Below are positions 1-6,897 of a DNA stretch of 9,117 nt, one piece after another. Position numbers and translations under genes: made by a program. Source of the stretch: an archaeon (GTDB taxonomy: Archaea; Iainarchaeota; Iainarchaeia; CSSED10-239); the NCBI GenBank assembly GCA_029563035.1, contig JAKQTP010000237.1, forward strand, positions 1-9,117, read 5' to 3'. Positions within the stretch are counted from its first letter, which is position 1, and the number at the start of each line of letters is the position of its first letter. The notes beneath the pieces are model-generated. The model saw nothing but the letters and a program-made list of their open reading frames with translations. It searched no databases and was not told the DNA's origin.

Positions 1-1185
1 AGCCCTTTTAAGATCAGGATCTTGATGTTGCACTACATCATGGGGCGTGGTTATCACCGGTAAGTCTGGTTCAATCCCGATATTTTCTAGAGGACTGCCG
101 TTATTGCGTTGCATTCTCCAGGTAGCTACATTTAAGGTAAAGTTTCTTTTTCCTAGATGTATGTTAAAAGATTTAGGATTACCCGAACCTCCGCCAGTGG
201 TTTGACCGACAGTAATAGCTCGGTTTGTATCTTTCAACATCATAATAAACATTTCATTAGAACTTAAACATTTTGGCCCGGTTAAGATAACTAGTTTTTT
301 ATCTAGATAATCGCCCCGAGGTTGAAGATAGAAATTTTCACTTATCAGGGTATTATGTCCCGGTTCTCTTATAAAAGCCGTTCCATAGGCCACTGGTTGA
401 GTTATGAAATGGCCAGCTAGTTTTTCAGCTAGTTGACTATCTCCGCCACCATTGTTTCTAACATCTATGATTAAAGACTTAGCAGAAGTAAGAAGTCTTA
501 AATTATCTTCTACTAGGTCGGAAATATTTTTACCATCAATATTAACGCGGTTAGACCAACTGTCAATTTTTAAATAGCCAGTGTCTTCATCTAACATTTT
601 ACTATCAACGAATTCTTCTTTTGCTAAAGATGGAGCGATTTCTTTTGTATTGACATAATTAATTTTTAAATTAAAAGTTTGGTTTTCTTCATTTTTAACT
701 TTCAGAACTGCCGTATGGGCAAAGTCAGACATTAATACATGTAAGGCTCCATTGATTTTATAGTCTATTGTTCCGCCACCGAATTCTTTTATTTTTTGAT
801 GGATTAAGTCGTTAATATCTAGACCATTGATGTTGATAATCTCTAATATCTGGTTATCATTTTCTACCCAATATTTACCAGCTTTATAAAAAATAGGTTT
901 TTCTGGGTAATAGGCGTCTTTCTTTTCTTCTTTTAATAATGTGTGGGTGTTTTCTAGGCTAGCTAAAATTAATTTAATATTGTTTATAATATCAGTGGCC
1001 GAATAATTATCATCATTGAGTAATGCATCAAATTTATCTTCCAGCATCGTTTTCTCATCGTCGGTTGTAAAGGGGAAGGTTTCTAGCACTGATTTTTTGA
1101 CAGTTATAATGAAGTCAAGACATTCTTGTCTTTCAGTCTCTATTGTATTGATTGGTTGTTCAATTCTTGGGGTGGGTTGTTTCAT
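1..1185 (-). CDS. S41-family serine peptidase (non-Ctp type), 3' end outside window
   Basis: This is the first 395 codons of an S41 peptidase; the frame is still open at base 1. It has no signal peptide or membrane segment, so it is probably cytoplasmic. A helical N-terminal region ends in LENTHTLL (His81), which matches the conserved His position of tricorn/IRBP-like S41 enzymes. The core motif DVRNNGGG is at 241-248. The nucleophile is most likely Ser308 in LSSNE (308-311), and GIEPD lies near the C-terminal end. The Lys that CtpA/Tsp enzymes use is absent: the aligned GQTTGGGSG stretch (327-335) has Gly there. No PDZ domain is evident. The start at 1185 is set by a TAATG overlap with the stop of the upstream subtilase fragment, which implies coupled translation in the original operon. 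The last codons (HDVVQHQDPDLKRA) resemble the usual S41 C-terminus, so only a short tail is probably missing. Family assignment is strong; the substrate is unknown. Confidence 0.88.
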   Translation of the reverse strand, partial: MKQPTPRIEQPINTIETERQECLDFIITVKKSVLETFPFTTDDEKTMLEDKFDALLNDDNYSATDIINNIKLILASLENTHTLLKEEKKDAYYPEKPIFYKAGKYWVENDNQILEIININGLDINDLIHQKIKEFGGGTIDYKINGALHVLMSDFAHTAVLKVKNEENQTFNLKINYVNTKEIAPSLAKEEFVDSKMLDEDTGYLKIDSWSNRVNIDGKNISDLVEDNLRLLTSAKSLIIDVRNNGGGDSQLAEKLAGHFITQPVAYGTAFIREPGHNTLISENFYLQPRGDYLDKKLVILTGPKCLSSNEMFIMMLKDTNRAITVGQTTGGGSGNPKSFNIHLGKRNFTLNVATWRMQRNNGSPLENIGIEPDLPVITTPHDVVQHQDPDLKRA

Positions 1186-1382
1186 TAATTTTTCGTTTTT
1201 TCTTTTACTAATTCAATAATACCTTCTGGATTTACAATTTTCAACCCCTTGTTATTTACTACTGCACTTTTTTTTATAATTTCTGCAATTTCTTCTTTTT
1301 GAAGGTTTGGGTTTATCTGTAAGGCCAGGGCAAAAAGCCCAGCAAGATAGGGGACTGACCAACTCATTCCGCCCTTTCCGTA
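1185..1382 (-). pseudogene. S8 subtilisin-like protease, C-terminal fragment with the catalytic Ser
   Basis: These 65 codons encode YGKGGMSWSVPYLAG followed by a helical tail and a TAA stop. GMSWSVP corresponds to the GTSMATP catalytic-serine motif of subtilases; the serine codon is 1362-1364. The Asp and His parts of the active site are missing here and lie in the fragment at 7713-8612. In S8 relatives I recall, a stretch like SRTTASP..Y.FY.GG.SW precedes this motif, so the N-terminal piece ending QYMY and this piece starting YGKGG fit end to end, giving about 365 residues with Ser at about 307. An ATG at 1403 opens this frame a few codons further upstream, but those codons come from transposase-derived DNA. 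On its own this piece cannot be an active protease. It ends in a 1-nt TAATG overlap with the S41 gene. Confidence 0.85.
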
Positions 1383-1401
1383 AATCCTTGTTATCAACCG
1401 C
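1382..1401 (-). other. 20-base transposase-derived segment at the insertion seam
   Basis: Reading the minus strand, the seam between transposase and subtilase contains GCGGTTGATAACAAGGATTT. In the transposase frame it encodes AVDNKDL directly after LKEY. In related transposases, as I recall them, a stretch like this sits between NHKN and the TQFQRAM motif, exactly where this transposase is short by about 20 bases. The segment therefore appears displaced by about 180 bases in the same orientation. Confidence 0.45.
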
Positions 1402-2242
1402 ATATTCTTTTAAAAAAATATTAGCACTATCAATATCTGAGATATTGGCCAATCTTAATTCATTAACCAGTCTATCCTGTAATGTTCTATTCATTCTCTC
1501 TACTCTGCCTTTAGCCTGGGGGCTATTCGCGTTAATTACCTGAACCCCTAATTGCTTCATGGCTCTTTGAAACTGAGTCATTATTTTTATGATTAATTTT
1601 GTAAGTGCTAAATTTATCTAGATATATTGCTAGGGGTAATCCGTGTTTTTTGAAATAATCTAGCCAAAAATTAAATACAGCTATGACGCCCTCGTTAACG
1701 TCAAAAATAGCGTAAGTAATTTTACCGGTGGCATCATCAACTGATAACAGTAGGCAATATTCTTTATCTCCGAACCAAATATGATAACAACCATCAAATT
1801 GTTGCATTTCTCCATAACTATCTTTTCTGGCCCTATATTTATACTTATTTTTACATTGCTTTCTTGGCTTCGGAGTCCAGATACCTATAGTTATCATTAT
1901 TTGTCTAATTGTTTCTTTTCCGACTTTTATTTGGTGAATTTCTTCTAGTTTTTCCTGGGCAAAACTTGGTCCACAAAAACTATACTTGTTTTTTAAAAGA
2001 TCTTTTATTTTTTTAATTTCTTGACGGTTTATTTTGTTATTACTTTCTCTACCCCTATTCTTATGAATTACTCCTTCAACGCCTCTGATTATTACCTCTT
2101 TCTTGATTCTCTGAACTTGTCTAATACTTAAATTTGTTTGCTTGGCAGCGTCATCGGCTTTAATTGCCCGATTGATTAAATTTTGGATAATATCATATCT
2201 TGATAATTCCTCTCGAGTCATACTTATCATTTTTTGTGACAT
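1402..2242 (-). pseudogene. IS1202/ISNCY-type DDE transposase, frameshifted and truncated
   Basis: The first frame (2242 to about 1580) encodes an N-terminal helix-turn-helix region (residues about 10-60, with REELSRYDIIQ and SIRQVQRI), then a Lys/Arg-rich linker and an RNase H-fold integrase core. The core shows QQFDG (Asp150) and YLDKFSTYK (Asp209). The second frame (1581 to 1402) continues with TQFQRAMKQLGV and ANSPQAKGRVERMNRTLQDR, whose Glu in GRVER completes the DDE triad. The switch occurs after NHKN, where a few residues normally present are missing. The first frame therefore ends in non-homologous residues, and the second has only an accidental ATG at 1581. The C-terminal part after LKEY is gone. 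No functional transposase can be made without frame correction. DDE-family assignment is firm; the subfamily name is from memory. Confidence 0.85.
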
Positions 2243-2301
2243 AAATTTAATAATTAATTATTAATTAATTGAATTAAACTTTATATCACAAATTGTTAAA
2301 G

Positions 2302-2340
2302 TATGACATTTCTACTTGGCTAGACTATGACATTATCACA
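2302..2340 (-). repeat. IS terminal region with paired AATGTCATA repeats
   Basis: On the minus strand the end reads TGTGATAATGTCATAG, and AATGTCATA recurs 24 bases later, before ACTTTAACA. These are probably the transposase binding sites at the transposase-proximal end. The sequence outside the end (2341-2361) is unusually G/C-rich for this window and separates the IS from the PH-domain gene stop by 21 bases. Confidence 0.55.
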
Positions 2341-2361
2341 TGGGCGCGACAGACGCTTATC

Positions 2362-3684
2362 TTAATTATTACCATTAATTAAACTATTGAAATCTTCCTT
2401 CCAATCCTCTAATGAAGTATGGAAAACCCGACCAATAAAAAGTTGACGAAGTAATTTTAATTCTGGAATCTTAGTTATGGCTATTTTATACTTTAAATAT
2501 TCTGGTTTTTCTAATTCTTCATCTTTAATATATATTGGTTCTCTTCTAAAATTTATAGCTAACATACAATGATTAAATTTTTTAATTAAATCATCAATAT
2601 TTTTATCTTTCATCATTTTAAATAAATAAGTGGCTTTGCCTCCGCCTTCAATAGTAGATCCTGTTTCCATAACTAAAAATTTATGACCGGATTTAGAACT
2701 AATAGGAATAAGTAACCACAAATATTCTCCAGTCATATCTCCCATTAAATCTCTTTTGATACCAATAAAAAAATTATCAATAGTAGATAATGTTTTTAAA
2801 TATTGATAAGATTCTAAAATACCTATTTTATTCAATTTTTGTTCCAAATTTAACCAAATTTGTGATGAAATTTCATCAAGTTTATTTTTACTTATTGCTC
2901 GTCCATCTTTTAAAAGTTCGCTAACTTTTTTAATAGTTAAAGGATTAAAATCTGGTAAAAATTCTTTTAAAAGTTCTTGAGTTTTTAATGACAATTCGGC
3001 TAAAGTTTCCTTAATAATTTTATTTAAGCTATCAAATTTTTCTCCAAAAGAAAATAATGATATTGAAGCATTATCAGTAATAATAGAAATTTTATAATCT
3101 TTTTCAGAAAATTGATTAATTTCACTATAGGGTATTCTAACAAGATCACCTCGTTCTGGTTTTATTACTATTCCAGTATCACAAATTTCAACCATAGCCT
3201 CTCCTGAACATTCTTTATTTAATTCTTGATAATTATAATTACCTTTAAATCCAGTTTTTATAACTTTTTCTTTCATTAACAGATCTTGTTGAATTATTTC
3301 ATGACGAATTTTTGTAAAAGCTTTAATAAAATCATCATTTTCATAACCAAGTTCAGAAATAATTAATTTACCTTCAGAAAATAATAAATTGATTTTGTAA
3401 TCTTGATCCCAAAAATCAATAATATCTCTTAAAAAAATTAGTGTGGCCTTACCACTTTCCGCTAAAACAGATAATTTTTCTTCATCTAAAATAAATCTAG
3501 CTTGATTAGATTCAATCTCTATTTCATGTTTATCAATTAAAACAAATTTTCCATTAGTTTTAAAAATAATATCTGGTTTCTTTTTTTTCTTATTAACATC
3601 CTTCTTAAAATCAATATTACTCGCTTTATTAACAACTTCATTTGAAGATTCTTGATTTATTTGTTGATTATTTTTTTGTTTCAT
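2362..3684 (-). CDS. Protein with two tandem PH-like domains, last gene of the cargo operon
   Basis: This is a 440-residue protein with no signal peptide or membrane helix. The first 38 residues are polar and end in a Lys run (32-36), so they are probably disordered. Two similar beta-rich modules follow, at about 60-130 (ARFILDEEKLSVL..LRDIIDF) and about 160-232 (GEAMVEICDTGIVIK..IPYSEINQF). Each has the pattern of a PH/GRAM-like barrel ending in an amphipathic helix. An alpha-helical linker (232-300) leads to a C-terminal domain (300-440) containing TGSTIEGGGKATYLF (341-355), whose family I do not recognise. Tandem PH-like modules usually bind lipids or proteins, so a role at the membrane with its operon partners is plausible but inferred. 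It starts 7 bases after the EF-Tu-like gene. No terminator follows; the IS end is 21 bases beyond the stop, so the original 3' end of the operon may be lost. Confidence 0.8.
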   Translation of the reverse strand: MKQKNNQQINQESSNEVVNKASNIDFKKDVNKKKKKPDIIFKTNGKFVLIDKHEIEIESNQARFILDEEKLSVLAESGKATLIFLRDIIDFWDQDYKINLLFSEGKLIISELGYENDDFIKAFTKIRHEIIQQDLLMKEKVIKTGFKGNYNYQELNKECSGEAMVEICDTGIVIKPERGDLVRIPYSEINQFSEKDYKISIITDNASISLFSFGEKFDSLNKIIKETLAELSLKTQELLKEFLPDFNPLTIKKVSELLKDGRAISKNKLDEISSQIWLNLEQKLNKIGILESYQYLKTLSTIDNFFIGIKRDLMGDMTGEYLWLLIPISSKSGHKFLVMETGSTIEGGGKATYLFKMMKDKNIDDLIKKFNHCMLAINFRREPIYIKDEELEKPEYLKYKIAITKIPELKLLRQLFIGRVFHTSLEDWKEDFNSLINGNN

Positions 3685-3691
3685 AATTAAT

Positions 3692-3967
3692 TTATTCTTT
3701 AAAAATTATCTCTTTATTAATATTTTTGGCTATAATTTTTTCAGCCATTTCTGGTAAAATTATTCCTAATTGCTCGGCAAATTTTTCTCCTTCTTTAATT
3801 TCTTCTATTTTTTTATTAAGAATTTCCAAACCTAATAAAGGAATATTGGTTTTGTCTATTTTTAATGTCATTCCCGATTTTAAAACTCCACTTTTAAGAC
3901 AACCAAAAATAACCAATCCTTTATTCATAACCTTAAATATGGTTTTTGGTACAAAAACCCCTTGCAT
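3692..3967 (-). CDS. Orphan EF-Tu domain-2-like beta-barrel protein
   Basis: A 91-residue protein that reads as an isolated copy of the second domain of translational GTPases. VFVPKTIFKVMNKGLVIFGCL (3-23) gives the first strands. SGVLKSGMTLKI (26-37) matches the SGxLkvGdxv motif of EF-Tu/IF2 domain 2. LGLEILNKKIEEIKEGE (46-62) corresponds to the I..IE......a.aGd stretch, and EQLGIILPEM to the vGi.L stretch. There is no P-loop, NKxD motif or other GTPase domain in it or its neighbours, so it is not an elongation factor. The conserved fold may serve as a protein-binding barrel within the operon product complex; that is inference. It lies 12 bases after the zinc protein stop and 7 bases before the PH-like gene, so it is co-transcribed. 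The start is the only ATG near the 5' end of the frame and has no Shine-Dalgarno. Confidence 0.7.
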   Translation of the reverse strand: MQGVFVPKTIFKVMNKGLVIFGCLKSGVLKSGMTLKIDKTNIPLLGLEILNKKIEEIKEGEKFAEQLGIILPEMAEKIIAKNINKEIIFKE

Positions 3968-3979
3968 ATATTTTTATAT

Positions 3980-4648
3980 TTATTTTTTTAAATTGTCTCC
4001 GCAATTACCACAAAATTTTATTCCAGTTAAATTTTTCGCACCACATTTTTTACATGTGATAAATTTTAAAGAAGTACCACAATTAACACAGAATTTACCA
4101 GTTCCGGCTGGCTTACCACAAGAAGGACAAATAGTTTGTTTGCCTTCTATTTCTCCAGTAAAAACCGAAGTCATACTAGTTTTAGCTGTAATATCAGCTG
4201 ATCTTTTTTTAGCTCGAGCAGCTGCTATTTCAATTGCTTCCCTTGGAGCACAACTAACACATAAATTTTCTTGCTCATTCCAACAATTTTCACAAACCCA
4301 TTGGGTACATTTTGGACAACGATGAAAATGAGCTTTAGTTTCAACTTGAGCTTCTTCAAAAGCAATATCATGTTCTTTGCGCCAAGCTGGAGACATTTCA
4401 CCGAAACTTTCACTAATTACATCAGCTCCTCTTTCTACTCCATAGCCCACACTATACTTACCGGCTATTTGTGAAGCTGCCCCTATAATTCCTCCGATAG
4501 TTTTAAATACTCCTTTCTTTTTGTAGGTTTTAGAAGGAATAAATTTTGTTTTATAACCTTCACCGCAAACAGCACAATTAAAAGTAAATTGAAATCCAGC
4601 CTCAGTGCTGTTATCAATATAATTATCAGTAAATGGTTGAAGCGCCAT
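3980..4648 (-). CDS. Cysteine-rich zinc-binding protein with C-terminal double zinc ribbon
   Basis: A 222-residue soluble protein. The N-terminal part (6-70) carries FTDNYIDNSTEAGFQFTF, then CAVC (25-28) and a glycine-rich amphipathic segment (47-70). I recall this start from other bacterial zinc-ribbon proteins of unknown function. The middle (109-133) has CPKC, CENC and CVSC in close order with a Trp/His-rich context, like a treble-clef or RING-type zinc site. The C-terminus (174-216) has CPSC, CVNC, CKKC and CGNC, a classic double zinc ribbon. In total there are sixteen Cys in eight CxxC pairs. A helical Ala/Arg-rich linker (136-153) separates the two zinc regions. It sits between the DUF4870-like gene (42-base gap) and the EF-Tu-like gene (12-base gap). 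It is probably an adaptor or scaffold; nothing indicates DNA-binding specificity or an enzyme. Confidence 0.85.
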   Translation of the reverse strand: MALQPFTDNYIDNSTEAGFQFTFNCAVCGEGYKTKFIPSKTYKKKGVFKTIGGIIGAASQIAGKYSVGYGVERGADVISESFGEMSPAWRKEHDIAFEEAQVETKAHFHRCPKCTQWVCENCWNEQENLCVSCAPREAIEIAAARAKKRSADITAKTSMTSVFTGEIEGKQTICPSCGKPAGTGKFCVNCGTSLKFITCKKCGAKNLTGIKFCGNCGDNLKK

Positions 4649-4690
4649 ATATTTTTTATTAAATTAAATTTTATTAATCACGACCTTTAA

Positions 4691-5071
4691 TTAAAATTTA
4701 AATTGTTCCCCAAATTTTCCAATAATTGGTAATGGTTTTTGTTCTCCTTTAGCGGCACTCATAATTCCAATAATCATTAAAACAAAAACACCAAGATTTA
4801 AAATGGTTACAATTATACCTAATTGCCAAGGAAGAATCCAACTAATAATACTAATCAATATCCAACCAATAAAAATAAGTAATCCTTGTTTAACATGATA
4901 TTTTACAAAAGGATCATTTTTTGATTCTGTCAAAAGAGGAATGAAAAAAATAATATAAGCAACAATGGCCATGCCAGTATTTTTTTGATTCTTATCTTTT
5001 AAGGAATCTTTTTGATTTTGATTTGACGATGAATTATCTTGGTTTTGATTTGGCAATTTTTCTTCGTTCAT
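4691..5071 (-). CDS. DUF4870/Tic20-like small integral membrane protein
   Basis: A 126-residue protein. The first 32 residues are highly polar (Asn/Gln/Lys/Ser) and probably cytoplasmic. Three hydrophobic segments follow at about 34-47, 63-80 and 84-106. The short stretch between the first two contains FVKYHVKQGLLI, matching the F.r.HakQaL motif of DUF4870/Tic20-like proteins. The C-terminal tail (107-126) is again polar and ends GKFGEQFKF. Members are widespread with no settled biochemical role; some have been compared with the Tic20 translocon subunit, but no transport function can be claimed here. The gene lies 21 bases after the zinc-ribbon frame and 42 bases before the second zinc protein, so it belongs to the operon. 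The A/T-rich leader before its ATG has no Shine-Dalgarno. Confidence 0.8.
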   Translation of the reverse strand: MNEEKLPNQNQDNSSSNQNQKDSLKDKNQKNTGMAIVAYIIFFIPLLTESKNDPFVKYHVKQGLLIFIGWILISIISWILPWQLGIIVTILNLGVFVLMIIGIMSAAKGEQKPLPIIGKFGEQFKF

Positions 5072-5092
5072 AGATTTTAAATTAAATATTAA

Positions 5093-5557
5093 TTATTTTT
5101 CCTTTTTTAAAGGTTTATTACATTTAATACAATTATCACCAATTGGAGGCTGTTCTTGACCACAGGAAGGACATTTAACTAAAAGTCGTTCACCGCAATC
5201 CTCGCAATGATCACCAAAAAAAGTTATCTTTTCACAATAGGGACAAACAATTCTCAAACTTTGATTACATTTAGCGCAAACCTTCCAATCTTTTTCTATT
5301 GGTTCATGACATCGAGGACAACGCTCAGGACCTAAAGGATTTGTTTTTTCACAAAACGGACAAGTGATTGAATTAGGTGGAATTAATTTTTCGCAATATT
5401 TACAAGAATGTTTATAGCCAACAATCGGTTTATTAGCTTCTTTAGTCCCTGTTCCTGATTGAAAACCAGCGTTTTCTATTTTTTTTTTACTGAGAAAGCC
5501 AAATAACCAGGTATAACTATTCCAACTACTGGTACAATAATTAAAATTCCTAACCAA
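5093..5557 (-). CDS. Four-zinc-ribbon reading frame, probably the -1 frame extension of the PPC-DUF5684 gene
   Basis: The frame encodes eight CxxC knuckles (counting from a TTG at 5557: 52/55, 66/69, 80/83, 94/97, 105/108, 118/121, 129/132, 143/146), which is two double-zinc-ribbon modules, ending in a Lys-rich tail. There is no ATG anywhere in the frame. The only conventional start is that TTG, 82 bases inside the upstream membrane-protein gene, and the first 26 residues it yields are a shadow of that gene. Between 5479 and the first Cys there is no ATG, GTG or TTG. The upstream gene stops at TAG (5476-5478) right after ten A residues. A -1 slip on that run would read on as KKKIENAGFQSG into these ribbons, adding 128 residues for a fusion of about 601. 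Zinc binding is firmly supported; independent translation is doubtful. Confidence 0.75.
   Translation of the reverse strand: MVRNFNYCTSSWNSYTWLFGFLSKKKIENAGFQSGTGTKEANKPIVGYKHSCKYCEKLIPPNSITCPFCEKTNPLGPERCPRCHEPIEKDWKVCAKCNQSLRIVCPYCEKITFFGDHCEDCGERLLVKCPSCGQEQPPIGDNCIKCNKPLKKEK
5476..5491 (-). other. A10 slippery run and stop at the membrane-protein/zinc-ribbon junction
   Basis: The minus strand reads AGT, ten A residues (5488-5479), then TAG. In frame this is GTA AAA AAA AAA TAG (V K K K stop). One base back it is AGT AAA AAA AAA ATA GAA, the zinc-ribbon frame. Runs of nine or more A residues support polymerase slippage and -1 ribosomal slippage in bacteria. A missing A in the assembly would give the same picture: eleven A residues would make a single continuous gene. 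Confidence 0.5.
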
Positions 5558-6897
5558 TTTGGTTTATTTACTCTTTCAGCTATTTTCATCCAAAGAATAA
5601 TGCCAATAATAATATTAACTATTGGGATAAGAAGTAAAATAAACCACCATAAAGGTTTTTGAGCAATTTGAAGAAGAAGAAAAATATTAGCTACAGGAAT
5701 CCAAGCTAACCAACCATTAGGTATATTTGTCTTTTTGGCTAGTGCTTGAAGACAAATAGCTAAATAGATATAGAAAACCAATGCTAATATTAAATATAGA
5801 GCTGCCCACTTCCAAAATGATTTAAAAAAAGAAAAGGAATCTGATTGATAAGGAAATTTATCCATTAATCCTGGAACAATTGAACCTACTTCTAATCCTG
5901 TATCTTCCTCATCAAACTCGTCTAGATCTCCACCAATAATACCTTCACAATTTTCATCACAATCTGAATTTTCATAACAAGTTTTAGCATTCTCTTTTTG
6001 ACAATCTTCTAAAGTAGAGTATTCTCCAACAAATTGACAATAATCATCTTGACAAGCATAAAATTTATTTAAAGAATCTGATGTTTTTATACTTAAATCA
6101 TAATCAAAAGCTATAGCAGAATTATCATAATTATTTCCTTTTATTGTTAAAAAAACATTAGTATTGGTTACTGGGGTTAAAAACATGGAAACAACAGCCC
6201 CATCGTTTGAAGAATAGGCTGAATCTAATAATTCTCTTTTTTGATTTAATAATTCCACATCCGCTACACCATCAGTGGGTGGCGAAACTTTAAATTCATA
6301 AGTTACTCCTTTTTTAACTGAAATTTTATAATAATCAACATTATCAGTTCCATAACTATTCATATATTCGGCTGCTAAATGACCCTGATAATCTCCTAAA
6401 GTAACATCTAAGGCATTATTAAATGTATCACCGGCATCTGTTTTAGAATCGGCATCATAATAATCAGACAAAGAAACTTCTAAAGCAAAAGGATCTAATT
6501 CCGAAAAAATATCATTATATATTTTAAGATAATATGTATAATTATCTTTTGTTGAGTTAGGAAGCCAAATATTTTCATATTTTGCACCAACTGAATATCC
6601 ATTTTCATCACCTAAAACTTCTTGATCAGCATTATAAAGAGTTATACCAATATAACCACTCCATCTAATTTTTACTAATTGACCAGCTTTTCCAGAAAAA
6701 GAATAAAAAGAGGTCTCTCCCTCTCCAAATGATCCAACTTGATAAGTTCCAGGTTGAATTGCTGTAGCAGTTTCAAAACTATCTCCACCTGCTGTTAAAT
6801 TTTGAGCATTTACTGAATTAGCACCCACAAAAATAAAAGCTAATCCGATCAGAATTACTAAAAAATTAATTTTTTTAAAGATTTTATTATTATTCAT
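5476..6897 (-). CDS. Signal-peptide protein with two PPC-like domains and a C-terminal DUF5684 membrane region
   Basis: This is the first gene of the operon, 473 residues. A basic N-terminus and hydrophobic segment (about 10-26), then VNAQN, form a signal peptide with a likely cut near residue 31. Two beta-sandwich modules of the bacterial pre-peptidase C-terminal (PPC) type follow at about 36-145 and 150-270; both show D(S/T)F..A..... and a later YY.. strand pattern (for example TSFYSF and VDYYKI). Next is a small region with six Cys (282-317) and an acidic stretch (324-337). The end (about 358-470) matches DUF5684: four hydrophobic helices with PNGWLAWIPVANIFLLL, KPLWWFILLLIPIVNI and WMKIAERVNKPNWLGIL. 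The PPC part should lie outside the membrane, with only the end reaching the cytoplasm. No peptidase domain is present. The stop directly follows an A10 run (see the frameshift entry). A promoter lies about 58 bases upstream of the start. Confidence 0.88.
   Translation of the reverse strand: MNNNKIFKKINFLVILIGLAFIFVGANSVNAQNLTAGGDSFETATAIQPGTYQVGSFGEGETSFYSFSGKAGQLVKIRWSGYIGITLYNADQEVLGDENGYSVGAKYENIWLPNSTKDNYTYYLKIYNDIFSELDPFALEVSLSDYYDADSKTDAGDTFNNALDVTLGDYQGHLAAEYMNSYGTDNVDYYKISVKKGVTYEFKVSPPTDGVADVELLNQKRELLDSAYSSNDGAVVSMFLTPVTNTNVFLTIKGNNYDNSAIAFDYDLSIKTSDSLNKFYACQDDYCQFVGEYSTLEDCQKENAKTCYENSDCDENCEGIIGGDLDEFDEEDTGLEVGSIVPGLMDKFPYQSDSFSFFKSFWKWAALYLILALVFYIYLAICLQALAKKTNIPNGWLAWIPVANIFLLLQIAQKPLWWFILLLIPIVNIIIGIILWMKIAERVNKPNWLGILIIVPVVGIVIPGYLAFSVKKK

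Larger units (their letters stand above)
1402..2340 (-). mobile_element. Degenerate IS1202/ISNCY-type insertion sequence, 3' truncated
   Basis: The element has one recognisable end at 2340: on the minus strand it begins TGTGATAATGTCATAG and contains two copies of AATGTCATA 24 bases apart (2302-2310 and 2326-2334). Such ends are typical of this transposase group as I know it. The transposase gene follows, but it is frameshifted and stops matching after LKEY at 1402. The opposite terminal repeat is missing: I found no second copy of the end between 1185 and 1402 or near 7700. The truncated side abuts the displaced 20-base segment and then the subtilase C-terminal fragment. The element looks immobile on its own. 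Confidence 0.7.

Noticed and set aside
1252..1581. Single 109-codon minus frame as a gene
   Set aside because: Its first part is the C-terminal transposase core and its last part is the subtilase fragment read out of frame; it is split between those two entries.
2302..2334. Repeated TATGACATT units as a CRISPR or iteron array
   Set aside because: There are only two copies, located at an IS end, which explains them.
3726..4325. Plus-strand open frame of 199 codons
   Set aside because: It is the antisense of the EF-Tu-like and zinc-ribbon genes, whose motifs are clear on the minus strand; A/T-rich antisense frames are often open.
4225..4413. Minus-strand 62-codon frame within the zinc protein gene
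   Set aside because: Fully inside the 222-residue cysteine-rich protein in another frame, with no motif of its own.
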